A stretch of 64,000 bases of DNA from Coenobita brevimanus (taxonomy: Eukaryota; Arthropoda; Malacostraca; Decapoda; Coenobitidae), in assembly GCA_032717465.1 (NCBI GenBank), contig CM064632.1, positions 26,891,563-26,955,562 of the forward strand, written 5' to 3'. The notes below the pieces were generated by a model. That model saw only the letters and a list, made by a program, of their open reading frames with translations. It did not search any database and was not told the DNA's origin. The first letter of the stretch is position 1; each line of letters begins with the position of its first letter. A program made the position numbers and the translations under genes. This document shows, piece by piece, positions 44,276 through 56,449 of the stretch.

Positions 44276-45171
44276 TCTTGGGTGATTTTTTTTTTTTTTT
44301 TTGAAAGATGCCATGGATATGTAGGTAATGCGAGCTTGTCCTGTTCTTGTTCTTTTTCTTGTTGCTGTTCTTGGAGATAACTTTGAAATAAACCATTAGT
44401 GAATTCAAACTATTATTAACACATGGCCAATTTCTTAGAATGTAGTCTCATGGCTCCTCCCTTCACCTATATTCCACCCATATCTTTCTCCCACGCCCTT
44501 CTCTGTACCTCTACCCCGACTCTCTCTTTCTCTCTCTCTCGTCCCAAGATTTGTGTTGTCAACGAGAGAGAAATGTCAGAGAAATTTGTCGCTCCCCTGG
44601 CGTTAACGAAGACGCATTGTATGCATTCTTCACGGCTTTAACCCCCTCATGGTGGGAACAACTCCAGTATTCTAGAACAGCTGAGGACACACGATTTTAT
44701 TTTGCTGGCAGTGAATCATAAGAACCTTACTGATTATAATTATATATCACCATTAACTCCCACGATTTTTCTAGTATCCTATTATTCTATTACAGCCTCT
44801 GACAGACTTTTATATTTAACTGTGCGTGAGCAAAGGAATCTGGAAGTCTTTCAGATCTGGAAGACTTCGTAATATCACCATTCACTCATTTACGGTCGGT
44901 GCAACTCTAGTGTTTTATTTCTTACCTAATGTCAGACGATTTCAATCAGCAGAGAGTCATTCACCCTACCATCCAAGGGACAAATCTAGAGTTCCACCCC
45001 ACTCGGTAACAAGCGATTTTTGGTGAGTTGAAAGTAAGTCGTCATAGGAGTCTGTTAATATTTTCATTAATAATACTCTCATTATTGGAAGAATTATTCT
45101 GTACGGTTCTAGTCAGTGTTTTCATTTTTTTACACCTGCGCCCGCCAAAGGAGAGATGGTGTCATTCTGAG

Positions 45172-45173
<2 letters not shown>
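44276..45173. other. Unassigned DNA
   Basis: Pieces of the window-wide repeat ('taaccccctcatggtgggaacaactcc' at 44639). No gene recognised. Confidence 0.4.

Positions 45174-45238
<65 letters not shown>
45174..45238 (+). repeat. (GT)n microsatellite
   Basis: 65 bp GT dinucleotide. Confidence 0.95.
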
Positions 45239-45242
<4 letters not shown>

Positions 45243-45284
45243 TAACGGTAACGAAACAACTGAATTAAATTTTATCATTTTTTA

Positions 45285-45445
45285 CAAAATTTAGTGGAGG
45301 TCATGAAGGTCACCAAGTGAGGATACCTTCTCTATTTTCAAAACACTAGGTCAAAAGTCAAGGTCACTGAGCTAGGTCACACGCTGTCTTTGCAAAATCA
45401 ACTTAAGAGTAAGCTATTAAAAGTCAAGGTAACAAGGCAAAGTCA
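45285..45445 (+). repeat. AGGTCA-rich dispersed repeat fragment
   Basis: 'aaaacactaggtcaaaagtcaaggtcactgagctaggtcacacg' resembles the 1108-1725 repeat. It contains TCAAGGTCA at 45358-45366. Confidence 0.55.
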
Positions 45446-46129
45446 AATATTCGGCCCTTAGACCAGTTGGTGGCGCGGGTCTACCACTCCCTCAGTATTA
45501 CACCTTATAGATTTTTCCTTTTTTTTTTTTTCTTCGGAATGGTAGTCACAGGATCCCGACTGTTGATGTATGTGGATGAAAATGGATACATCTTCCAGTT
45601 ATACACATATTATAAACTAATCAAGAACGAGGAAAGGTTTGGAGGAGGAGGAGGAGGAGGAGGAGCGGAGAGAGAGAGAGAGGGGGGGGGAGAAAAGAGG
45701 GACATAATAAAAACTGAAGTAGTGAGTAGGAGAGACTGGCAAGAGAAAAAGTCAAACAAATTTGAAGAAAAGGGAAATGAGAGGAAAATAAGAACAAGGT
45801 AGGGGAGAAAAAAAGACAATAGTAATAGTAAACGATGACAGTGAATCTCTCTCTGCCTCCCTATCTCTTTATCTATCTATCTATCTATCTATCTACTTGT
45901 CCACCTATATATCCGCATATAAATATTCTAATCATTATATAAATTCAGTCTGGTGACTTGTTGAGGTCGCCCATCACAGGAGGCGACGTCAGGCAATAAA
46001 CAGATAAGTAGATTTTCTTTGTTTTTTTTTTGCTTCTTTTTTCCTCCTTTTTTTCCTATAGCCTATTAATTTACTTGTGAATACTGAAACAAATGTCAGA
46101 GATTAGTGGAGTGGAAGAAAAGACAAGGT

Positions 46130-46165
<36 letters not shown>

Positions 46166-46674
46166 GGGGGGGGAGGTTATCCCTTTCATTCCAGCCAACA
46201 GATAATAATTCCTTTAGTCGCAGGAGGCCATTTATAATTTACTGCTACAAGACGATTTATTGTATTTAAATTAAAAAAAAAATCCCCCACGTAACGAACA
46301 GGTTAATATCGGCTGCATCTAACTCGTACAGGTAAAATATATTAATAAATAAATACAGTCTATGCTTAATACGATAAATCCTTAAAAATCAGCAGAACTG
46401 TACTTAGAAATGCGGCATTGGAGTGAAGCTGTTAAGTCAGTTTTGAAGAATCTTGCTGAATTGTTGGGACGATTTTTTTTTTTTTTTTTGTACTTTTTTC
46501 ACTAAAGAAGGTCTCATCAAAGCACAGTAAAGTTGCTGGGAAACTTAAAAAAAAGAAAGGAGGGGGAGAAATAGTTAAATCCTTGGGTGGAAGGGTTAAT
46601 ATTCACGAAGGAAAGAATCAGTAAAATAATCACTTACTATGGTCACGTCATCTACTGTATATTCTAATCTTGCT
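45446..46674. other. Unassigned DNA with several SSRs
   Basis: (GGA)n at 45640-45665, TATC at about 45869-45894, (GA)n plus G run at 46133-46173, T run at 46471-46489. No gene recognised. Confidence 0.5.
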
Positions 46675-46760
46675 CGGAGACGAGTTTGTTCGGCTTAGGA
46701 GAGACTTGCCGAACTGGACGGGTTAGATACAGCCTTCACTAACCCCTTCAGTCTGAGTTT
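46675..46760 (+). repeat. Window-wide dispersed repeat fragment
   Basis: 'gagtttgttcggcttaggagagacttgccgaactggac' followed by 'ggttagatacagccttcactaaccccttcagt'. This is the clearest single copy, joining both landmarks of the family. The second half also resembles the 55 bp satellite unit at 32.4-32.8 kb. Confidence 0.6.
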
Positions 46761-46784
46761 ACGTATGTTGAGTAAAGTGGTACG

Positions 46785-47270
46785 GAAGGAGTAAGAATAA
46801 AGAGGAATAAATAGGGAAATTAATAAAGGAACAAAGAATAACAATGAATAAAGACAAATAAAGAATAAAGAAGAATACAGAGGAATGAAGAGGAATACAG
46901 AAGAATAAAGAGGAATTCAGAAGAATACAGAGGAATACCAAAGAATACAGAGGAATACCAAAGAATAAAGAGGAATACAAAAGAATAATGAAGATTAAAG
47001 AGGAATAAGGAAGAATAAAGAGGAATAAGAATAAATAAAGAGAAAGAAAAATAAATACGGAAAAAATCAAGAAGAGAAATAAAAATGAGGAATAAAGAGG
47101 AATAATGAAGAATAAAGAACAGAAGAATAAAGAAGAAGAATGAAGAAAAAAGAGGAATAAATAGAAATAAAAATAAAGAGCAATATACAATGAAGAACAA
47201 AGAGGAATAAAGAAAGGGAAGAATAAAGAGGAATGAAGAAAATGAAGAATAAAGAAGAATTAAGATACAT
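46785..47270 (+). repeat. Degenerate A/G-rich minisatellite (AAGAGGAATACAG AAGAAT units)
   Basis: About 480 bp of 'aagaataaagaggaata' variants of 12-18 bp. The minus-strand Phe/Leu/Ser frames are its translations. Confidence 0.8.
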
Positions 47271-47329
47271 CCTAGTTAAGAAGGTATGATGAGAAGAATA
47301 TTAACATTATTGTTTACGAAAGATGACCA

Positions 47330-48045
47330 CAGTGGCAATCGCGGGGAAGATATTTATCACCAAAATATTCACTAGGAAAAGAGCCTCTGACAAAAATATT
47401 TAACCAGGAAAAAGTCTAGCCCCACAATACTGATGCTGGAAAATATCTACGCCATTAATATTATCTAAGACTTTCACCATAATCGTAAAGAACATATCAG
47501 TAAAATATTCACAAATGTTCACAGGGCAAAGAGTCTGTCCCTGATAATTTTTATGTATGTTCGAAAAATTTATCAACAAATTTACGAAATATTTTTCTAT
47601 TACCATGATATTAACGATGGAAAATATCTTTTGCCATAATATTCAGGATGGGGGATGGCTGTAACTACAAAAATCATCAGTCATCACCGTAATATTCACC
47701 AAGGAAAACAACCACAACGATATTCACTACGGAAAATATCTATCATTATAATATTTGCAAAGAAAAACGTCTATCACAACAAAATTCACAACGAAAAATA
47801 ACCATCACCATATTACTGACCAAGGAAAATATCTATCAAAATAATACTCACCAAGGAATACATCTACTGTATTACAAAATATTCACCCAGGAAAATATCT
47901 CACAAAACACTGACCAAGAAAACTATGCATTGCTATAATACCCAGCAGTGAAGTTTTTTAATCCGCTAATATTCACCTTGGAAAATATCTATCACAATAA
48001 TAACTACGAAAATGTCCATCATTAATATTTACCAAGGAAAAAAAA
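47330..48045 (+). repeat. Degenerate tandem repeat, about 35 bp unit
   Basis: 'aaggaaaatatctatcac' followed by 'aataatattcacc' recurs roughly 18-20 times over 0.7 kb with strong divergence. An old array. A second look at spacing would fix the unit length. Confidence 0.75.
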
Positions 48046-48344
48046 ATGTCTCTCACCCCCGTTTTGAGGGAGGAAAAAGTTTAACATCAGGATATCACAA
48101 GGGGAAGAAAAAACTACAATCATATCACCAAAAAAAAAAAAAAAAAAAAAATAAAAAAAAAAACTCCCGGAAAGATAATAATGAAAATCAGAATTCTTGT
48201 GGCAATATTCATAAAGGATACTGGCCAAATTATACTTTAATCAGGTCTAAATAGCTGTTAGTTATTATGAGACGTAATTATCTTTTGTTACCTATTAATA
48301 TTCACTCTAGTTTAGTTGTGTAGTGTGGCATAGTTCATTCACTT
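48046..48344. other. Unassigned DNA with A-rich run
   Basis: A-rich homopolymer-like stretch at 48130-48163. Otherwise unremarkable. Confidence 0.5.
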
Positions 48345-48525
48345 TAACTCGACCCAGATTTTCGTCCTTTAGCAAATTCCCGTAGCTCCATGACAGGATA
48401 AGACAACATTATGGCTCTTCAACCTTTCCATAGAGCTTCTTCGTGACAAGCATCATATCCTAGTGTTAATGTATTACTACAGTTCAGCAATCAAGATGGA
48501 GAGATGGCAGTTTTAGACCAGATTA
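48345..48525 (+). repeat. Dispersed repeat family X, copy 2
   Basis: 'acccagattttcgtcctttagcaaattcccgtagctc', 'cttcgtgacaagcatcat' and 'cagcaatcaagatggagagatggcagtttta' align in order with 20125-20310 and 58230-58400. Confidence 0.6.
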
Positions 48526-48639
48526 AAGAGACTATACTCGTTTTTGTATGTGGGAAGATTAAAAAAACACTAGCAATCACAGACACAGCTAAAAAAAAAA
48601 AAATATATATATGTCTATGGCTCTTAGTTTTCTTCTTTT

Positions 48640-48674
48640 CATCATCATCATAATCATCATCACCATCACCATCG

Positions 48675-48706
<32 letters not shown>

Positions 48707-48755
48707 GTCATCTTCGTCATCATCATCATCATCACCATCTTCATTATTGTCCCCC
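48640..48755 (+). repeat. (ATC)n trinucleotide repeat
   Basis: Interrupted atc/atcacc/gtc triplets over about 115 bp. Poly-Ile and poly-Met frames are artefacts. Confidence 0.9.
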
Positions 48756-49234
48756 TCCTGATCTCTTCTGATGATGAATTACGTACCGACGTGGACAGTA
48801 ACAACGACCCACGTTTTAGTTGCAAATTTATGGTATTTTTGCATATGATTCCGAGAAACTAACTGGGCTCCGAAGATGAAATTACTGAGTTTCAAAAAGT
48901 ATGGCTCACTGTGTCAAAATTCATCGTACAGGAGTGATGCAATGTTTATGTTCACAATACTGAAGAACATTTTAGTCCGTATTCTGATTGTACAAGGCAA
49001 TACGTAAGATCGTTCCCTTCATTATTTATCTTGCATATTTCATCTTTACATTTTCTTAAAAGTACTGTATATCGCTTTCATATCGACACTACAGATCAAA
49101 GTATACTAAGGAGTACTGCAGAGAATAATCGCTTAAAAACAGGCGTTAGGAATCTTCAAAGCCATCTAGACGCCCAGTGACAAGCAAAGCAATACTCACC
49201 AGGGACGAGAAAGCGAAGAATTAGTATATGAAGT
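48756..49234. other. Unassigned DNA
   Basis: No gene or repeat recognised. Confidence 0.4.
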
Positions 49235-49728
49235 GATGTCACCTCCTTCTCTCCCACTTCCTTCCCATTTCATTTCCCTCCCTTATCCTTCCTCCCTCTT
49301 TCTCTCCCTTCCCTTCCTTCCTTCCTCCCTCTACCTCTCCCTTCCCTTCCTCTCTTCCTCCTCCTCTCCCTCCCATGTTCCCCAATCCCTCATCTCCGTC
49401 TCCTTCCTTCCTCTTTCTCTTCCTACCTCTCCTACTCTCATGTTTCGCCTTCCATTCACACGCCACCCTTATTCCCTCCCTCCTTCACATTCCTTCCTCC
49501 CTCCCTCCCTCCCATGTTCCCTCCTTCTCTCGCCTGCTTCTCATTTCTCTCTCCTTCCCTTCTTCACCTTCCTCCTACCCCCCCTCCCTGCTTCCTCCCT
49601 TCCTTCCAGTTTTTTCCTCCCTCTATCATTCTCTCGTTATCCCTCTTCCCTCCCTGTCCCCCCCCTCCCCCGATTCACCGTTCTTCCCATCCCTCTCCTT
49701 CTTCTTCCTCCTCCTCCTCCACCTCCTC

Positions 49729-49781
<53 letters not shown>

Positions 49782-49861
49782 CTGTGTCATTTAATAAGGC
49801 TCCTCTATTTTCTAGACAAGCCCCTCCCCCCTCAAACACTCTGTCAGTATTATGAATTCAT

Positions 49862-49891
<30 letters not shown>
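49235..49891 (+). repeat. Pyrimidine-rich (CCTCCCTTCC)n tract with two (CT)n runs
   Basis: About 0.5 kb of C/T-rich sequence, then (CT)n at 49733-49778 and 49864-49891. The long Ser/Pro/Leu frames here are artefacts. Confidence 0.85.
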
Positions 49892-49896
<5 letters not shown>

Positions 49897-52860
49897 ATCG
49901 ATATGCAAATAGGAAAATTTTCATCCTCTTTATCATTCTCCAAAGCCTCCCTCAAAATAAGTAAAAAACGTGGAGGAGCAGGAGGGAGGGGAGGAGGAGG
50001 AGGAAAGAGACAGAGCGACAGAAAAAGACAGACACAGACGAATGAATGTGTGGAGACTTATAGCCAGGGAGAATAATACAGTGGAGGAAAAGTGGAAGAT
50101 ATTTATCAGTAGACAGGAAAGGCGGTGTTTAATAGGGGGCCGTGGTGGAGAGGGAGGTGTGTGATGGAGTGGGGTGGAGCGAGAGATGGAGTGGAATGTG
50201 GAGTGGTGGAGTGGCAGCTGGAATGGTGAAGTAGGGTGAAGTGGTGGAGTATGGTGGAGTGGTGCAGTAGGGTGGAGTGGTGGAGTTGGGTGGAGTGGTG
50301 GAGTAGGGTAGAGTGGTGGAGTTGGGTGGAGTGGTGGAGTAGGGTGGAATGGTGGCGTAGGGTGGAATGGTGGCGTAGGGTGGAATGGTGGAGGAGGGTG
50401 GAGTGGTGAAGAAGGGTGGAGTGGTGGAGTAGGGTGGAGTGGTGGAGTAGGGTGGAGTGGTGGATTAAAGTGGAGTGGTGGAGTGGGGTGGAGTGGTGGA
50501 GTTCGGTGGAGTGGTGGAGTAGGGTGGAGTGATGGAGTAGGGTGGAGAGGAATGAGTGGTGGAGTGCCAGGTTATGCAGTGGAGTGGGAGGTGTTGTGGT
50601 GGAGTGGGAGGTGTTGTGGTGGAGTGGGAGGTGGAGTGGTGGAGTGGAAGGTGGAGTGGAAGAGTGGGAGATGGAGTTAGTGGTGGAGTGGGAGAAGTGG
50701 TGGAGTGGGGGGTGGAGTTGTAGATTCGGAGTTGGAGTGGTGGAGTGGGAGGTGGAGTGGTAGAGTCGGAGGTGGAATGGTGGAGTGGTTGAGTGGAAGG
50801 TGAGTCGTGGAGTGGGAGGTGGAGTGGAAGGTATGTAGTGGTGGGGGGTGGAGTGAAAGGTGAGTGGTGGAGTGGGAGGTGGCTGGTGGGGCGGAAGGTG
50901 AGTGGTGGGGTGGAAGGTGAGTGGTGAGGTGGAAGGTGAGTGGTGGGGTGGCAGGTGAGTGGTGGAGTGGGAGGTGGTGTGGTGGGGTGGAAGGTGAGTG
51001 GTGGAGTGGAAGGTGAGTGGTGGAGTGGAAGATGGACTGTAAGGTAAGTAGTGGAGTAGAATTTGGAGTGGAAGGTGAGTGGTGGAGTGGAAGGTGATTG
51101 ATGGAGTGGAAGGGGAGTGGTGGAGTAGGAGATGGAGTTGTGGAGTGGGAGATGGAGTGGTGGAGTGGGAGGTGGAATGGTGGATGGACTGGTAGTGTGG
51201 AAGGTAAGTGGTGGAGTGGAAGGCAGAGTGGTGGAGCCGAAAATGGAATGGTGGAGTGGCAGGTGGGAGAGATGTAAATGAAAGTGGTGGTGGAGTGGAA
51301 GGTGTGTGGTGGAGAGGGAGGTGCATAGTGGATTTGTATAGTGGGAGGTGGGGTGGACCATAAGTGGTAGGAGGTGTGGTTGAGTGGTAGGTGGAATGGT
51401 GGAGTGGCAGGTTCAGTGGTGGTGGCAGGTAGAGTGGTGGAGTGGGAGGTGGAATGGTGGAATGGGAGGTGGACTGGTGGAGTGGGAGATGGATTGGTGG
51501 AGTGGGAGATGGATTGGTGGAGTGGGAGATGGATTGGTGGAGTGGGAGATGGATTGGTGGAGTGGGAGATGGACTGGTGGAGTGGGAGATGGACTGGTGG
51601 AGTGGGAGATGGACTGGTGGAGTGGGAGATGGACTGATGGAGTGGGAGATGGATTGGTGGAGTGGTGGAATGGACTGGTGGAGTGGGAGATGGACTGGTG
51701 GAGTGGGAGCTGGATTGGAGGAATGGGAGATGGCTTGGTGTAATGGTAGATGGATTGATGGGTTGGGAGATGGAGTTTTGGAGTGGGGGAAGGATTGGTG
51801 GAGTGGAGAGATGGATTGGTGGAGTGGGAGATGGATTGGTGGAGTGGTGGATTGGGAGATGGATTGGTGGAGTGGGAGGTGGAATGGGAGATGGAGTGGT
51901 GGAGTGGTGGAGTGTGAGTTTGATTGGTGGTGTGGGAGATGGAGTGGTGGTGTGGGAGATGGATTGGTGGAGTGGGAGATGGATTGGTGGATTGGGAGAT
52001 GGATTGGTGGAGTGGTGGAATGGGAGATGGATTGGTGGAATGGGAGATGGACTGGTGGAGTGGGAGATGGACTGGTGGAGTGGGAGATGGAATGGTGGAG
52101 TGGGAGATGGATTGGTGGAGTGGGAGATGGATTGGTGGAGTGGGAGATGGATTGGTGGAGTGGGAGATGGATTGGTGGAGTGGGAGATGGATTGGTGGAG
52201 TGGGAGATGGATTGGTGGAGTGGGAGATGGATTGGTGGAGTGGGAGATGGATTGGTGGAGTGGGAGGTGGACTGGTGGAGTGGGAGATGGATTGGTGGAG
52301 TGGGAGGTGGACTGGTGGAGTGGGAGGTGGATTGGTGGAGTGGGAGATGGATTGGTGGAATGGGAGATGGGCTGGTGGAGTGGGAGATGGACTGGTGGAG
52401 TGGGAGATGGACTGGTGGAGTGGGAGATGGACTGGTGGAGTGGGAGATGGACTGATGGAGTGGAGTTGGACTGGTGGAGTGGGAGATGGACTGGAGGAGT
52501 GGGAGATGGATTGGTGGAGTGGGAGGTGGATTGGTGGAGTGGGAGATGGACTGGAGGAGTGGGAGATGGACTGGTGGAGTAGGAGGTGGAGTGGTGATGT
52601 CGAATGCGAGTTGCAGGTGGGAGGTGGAGTGGTAGAATGGAAGGTGGAGTGGCGGGAATGGAAGGTGGAGATGTGTGAAACAGAATGAATTAATGAGATG
52701 TGGCTCTGTGTATAAAACAGTGTACTTGTGAATCTATTGAAAGAAAGCCTGGTTACACAGATACACAGACCACACAGACTTTACGGTCCCTTCTAAATGG
52801 TCCGACCTCAACCACGTCAGCCCGAGGACCTCAACAGGTGTTCATTCTCGCTGCTGCCAG
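49892..52860 (+). repeat. Segmental duplication block A (with minisatellite core)
   Basis: The left flank 49892-50125 ('ccatcatcgatatgcaaatagg', 'tttatcattc.ccaaagcctccctcaaaa') matches 54010-54245. The right flank 52675-52860 ('cacagataccagaccacacagactttacggtcccttctaaatgg' region) matches 54930-55112 at high identity. The core is a minisatellite in both, but far longer here. Retention of both flanks around different core lengths indicates duplication followed by array expansion or contraction. Confidence 0.85.
50130..52680 (+). repeat. 2.5 kb G-rich minisatellite; 20 bp unit in its right half
   Basis: 50130-51470 is built of variable 'ggtggagtagggtggagtgg' units. 51470-52600 is a regular array of GGTGGAGTGGGAGATGGATT (20 bp), with about 55 copies, several runs of them identical. 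Because 20 is not a multiple of 3, every plus frame reads through with a 20-residue Trp/Gly/Glu-rich period. These long frames (up to 337 codons) and the His/Pro/Ser frames on the minus strand are repeat translations. Confidence 0.97.
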
Positions 52861-52910
52861 CTCTGAATAATACACACATACACACATACTGACAAGTAGA
52901 GAAATACAGG

Positions 52911-52911
<1 letters not shown>

Positions 52912-52981
<70 letters not shown>
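52912..52981 (+). repeat. (GT)n microsatellite
   Basis: 70 bp GT at the left border of block B. The paralogous position in B' is also a (GT)n (58962-59085). Confidence 0.95.
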
Positions 52982-52987
<6 letters not shown>

Positions 52988-53330
52988 AGTGTGAAATTAC
53001 TAGAACTAATTATACAAAATTTGCATGTGTATATGTGTGCAACTACGTGTGTATTTACGTCCATGTACGTGTGTGAGAGACTGTGTGGTGATAAAGAGCA
53101 ACAATGTGCATGTGTGAGTGCATGCATGCGTGTGCCTATTTATACATGCGTGACTGTGTGCTGGAATGTATATATACAATGGGTGCAGAGTATCGCCGTG
53201 TATGTATCAAAGTTAGTATCGTCGCTTAACTGTGTGTGTAACTTAATATTGTTGTGTATGTAAGCGATATTCTGTTGTAGGTAAAGGATCCTGCCAGGTG
53301 AGGGTGTTTGCAGACTGACTCACACACGCA

Positions 53331-53374
<44 letters not shown>

Positions 53375-53995
53375 GTCAGTATCATTTTCTCTTTTATATC
53401 TGTAAGTCAGCTTTAATGTGAGAATATTCCTGGTAAGATGCACAGTAAGTTTTGTCAGGAGCATCGGAGTAGAGATGAAAATTCCCAGGAGACCATAACC
53501 TTCGCTAAGTTTACGGTGTAAAGAACATAAGGAAACTGTAGATCAAGGAACAATTTTGCTGAACCTCTTCTCCTACGTCCTTGGCCTCAAAGGGTTAATG
53601 ACTCGTACAGCTGATTGACAAAAACGAGTATAAGCTTTCTTTTTTTTTTTTTTCGTTCTTCTTCTTGTTCCTCTTCCTCCTCCTCCTCTTGTTGTTCATT
53701 TCTTCTTCATACTTAATCTTAGCTGGCGTGAGTTGGCCGAAAGCCCTTTGACTACTTCCTTCGGCCTTCATTTATGCTAAGCGTCTGCGTCGAGGTACAT
53801 ATACAAGCGGGTGTTAGGAGAGGTTTTAAAAGCATTTACAAATTCTCGATACATTAACAGGCGGGCTGAAGTGGGTTTATGGGCACTTTTATAGGCTTAT
53901 GGCGCAATAAACAGATTCCTAAAATGGTCAAACAACCTCCGAGCGATATAGTAGGTGGCGTTAGGGATTTACCAAAGATTGGGATTTCGGCACAA
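52982..53995 (+). repeat. Segmental duplication block B (empty-site copy)
   Basis: Colinear with 59084-59705 and then 63517-63885. Landmarks shared are 'gtgtgagagactgtgtgg', 'gggtgcagagtatcgccgtgtatgtatcaaagttag', a (CT)n run (53333-53370 versus 59430-59454), 'tttaatgtgagaatattcctgg', 'gttaatgactcgtacagct', 'catttatgctaagcgtctgc' and 'gtaggtggcgttagggatttaccaaaga'. There is no LINE between 53605 and 53640, so this is the pre-insertion arrangement. Confidence 0.9.
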
Positions 53996-54009
53996 GCTGA
54001 AGCTACTGT

Positions 54010-55112
54010 CCATAATCAATATGCAGATAGGAAAAATCTCATCCTCTTTATCATTCACCAAAGCCTCCCTCAAAACAGGTAAAAAAAATGAGGAGGAGGA
54101 GGAGGAGAAGGAGGAGGAGGAAAAAGACGGAGACAGAGAGACAGACAGAGACGAATCAATCTTTGGAGATACAGTATTGCTAAGGAAAAAAAAAGTACGG
54201 TGGAAGAAAAGTGGAAGATATTTATCAGTGGACAAAATAGGTGGAGTTTAATGGGGGCACGTGGTGAGGTGGGATGTGGTGAATGTGTGGGGTGTGGTGA
54301 TGGAGTGGGAGGTGGAGTGATGGAGTGGGAGGTGGAGTGGTGGAGTGGGAGGTGAAGTGGTGGGGTGGGAGGTGGAGTGATGAAGTAGGATGGAGTGATG
54401 GAGTGGGGTGGGGTGGGGTGGTGGAGTGGGAGGTGGAGTGGTGGAGTAGGGTGGAGTGATGGAGGGGGGTGTGGTGGTGGAGTGGGAGGTGGAGTGGGTG
54501 GTGGAGTGGTGGAGTGGGAGGTGGAGTAGTGGAGTGGCAGGTGGAATGGTGGAGTGGAAAGTGAAATGGTGATGTGGGAGGTGGAATGGTGAAGTGAGTG
54601 GTGGAACTGTGGAGTGGGTGGTGGAATCGTGGAGTGGTGGAGCGGATAGTAGAGTGGTGGAGTAGGTGAGGATGGAGTGAGAGGTGGAATGGTGAAGTGG
54701 AAGATGAGTGGTGGTGTGAGAGGTGGAATGGGGGAGTGGGAAGTGGAGTGAAAGGTGAGTGATGGAGTAAAATGTGGTGTGGTTGAGTAGTTGGTGAGTG
54801 GTTGATTTGGAGGTGGAGTGGTGGAGTGAGAGGTGGAGTGGGAGGTGGAATAATGGAGTTGGAGGTGGAGTGGTGGAGTGAGAGGTGGAGTGGGAGGTGG
54901 AGTGATGGAGTGGGAGGTGGAGGCGTAAGAAACAGAACTCATTAATTAGAAGTGGATTTGTGTACAAAACAGTGTACTTGTGTATCTACTGAAACAGGGC
55001 CAGATTACACAGATACACAGACCACACAGACTTTACGGTCCCTTCTAAATGGTCCCACCTCAACCACGTCAGCCCGAGGACCTCAACAAGTGTTCCTGCT
55101 TGCTGCTGGCAG
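54010..55112 (+). repeat. Segmental duplication block A' with shorter minisatellite
   Basis: Flanks match block A. The core 54250-54925 is about 0.7 kb of 'ggaggtggagtggtggagtgg' units against 2.5 kb in A. Minus-strand Ser/Thr/Pro/His frames are artefacts. Confidence 0.85.
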
Positions 55113-55499
55113 ACGAATATTTTCATCATAAGAGTACAACAGTAGTGAAGGGGTTAATGAAGTCTTTATCTAGCCCTCCATTTCGAAAAAAAAAAATCTC
55201 CCAGTTTAAGTAAATCGTGTGAGGGAAGCAAGAATAATAATAATAATAATAAAAAAGGTCAGGAAAGTAAATGAGTTAACAAGATGGCTTAAAATTACGG
55301 CAGCAACATACTATCACCATAACCCTCTCACAGGTTACGTTTAATATATTGTTCCACCTAACGCCACACGATTTTAATGAACTAATAATGAGTCGTAGGA
55401 GCCTGAAAGACTTAAGATTAGTAAACGTTTGAGCAAAGGATGTAAAAATGGTCGCAGTGTGCATGAAAAGGAGATTAGTATGGTGTAGGGTGATTACGA
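55113..55499. other. Unassigned DNA
   Basis: Contains an (AAT)n at 55234-55250 and 'gaaggggttaatgaa' at 55145, an inverted landmark of the window-wide repeat. Confidence 0.4.
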
Positions 55500-55920
55500 G
55501 TACGTGTGGTGTGGTGTAGTGGACTGTGGTGAGGTGCGGTGTGGTGGACTGTGGTGAGCTGTGGTGTGGTGTAGGGTAATATGGTGGTGTGTGGTGTGAT
55601 AAGAGTGGAGTACTGCAGTGTGGTATGACAGAGTGCTGTAGCGTAGTGTAGTGAGGTGTATTATCGTATAGTATGACATTTTTTCTGTATCTAATCAGAT
55701 TCTTCCTTCCTTAGCTTACCTTCTGTAAAAAAAATAAAGTGTGGTGTGGTGTGCTGTGCTGTGCTGTGCTGTGCTGTGGCGAGAGATCTGGGCTGGTGTA
55801 ATGCAGTGTCGTGTGGTATGGTCAAATGTATGTAATGCAGTGCAGTGTGGTGTAGTGTAGTGGAGTGTAGTGTAGCCTGGTGTGGTACAGTGTGGTGTGA
55901 GAGATGTAGCAGAACACCAT
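55500..55920 (+). repeat. Degenerate GTGGTGTAGTG-type repeat
   Basis: Two patches (55500-55670 and 55738-55915) of 'gtgtggtgtagtg' and (GTGCT)n, separated by unique sequence. Strong G/T bias on the plus strand. Confidence 0.75.
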
Positions 55921-56117
55921 GAAGAGGCAAGTGGAATAAATAAGCATCGTGGAATGACCGAAACAAAACGGGAAAAAATGAAAATAAAAAAAAGAAAGGA
56001 ATATGAAAGAAACAAATATGAGAGAAAGAAAGAAAAAGGAAAAGATGAAACAAATATGCAAGGAGGAGGGAAAACTGTCTGTGAGGGCAGGAGAATTGTG
56101 AAGGATGAGGAAGATCA

Positions 56118-56303
<186 letters not shown>

Positions 56304-56449
56304 GATAAAAGTTAGCTCTCTCCTGTCCTTGAAGCGGCCACGCAATTTACCAGTATTTTTCATCAAAGGGCAATCGACGAGGCTATCACAGGAGGGACTT
56401 CCGATCTCTCAGCATGGTGTGGAATTTTAAAAAACTGCTACAGGAACCT

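Noticed and set aside
49233..49964. 243-residue Ser/Pro/Leu protein
   Set aside because: Reads through pyrimidine low-complexity DNA and (CT)n. No domain.
50106..51361. 406-residue and 298-residue His/Pro/Ser/Thr proteins on the minus strand
   Set aside because: Antisense translations of the same minisatellite.
51442..52688. Long Trp/Gly/Glu-rich proteins of up to 337 residues on the plus strand
   Set aside because: They are translations of a 20 bp minisatellite, present in all three frames with a 20-residue period. No start context or non-repeat domain.
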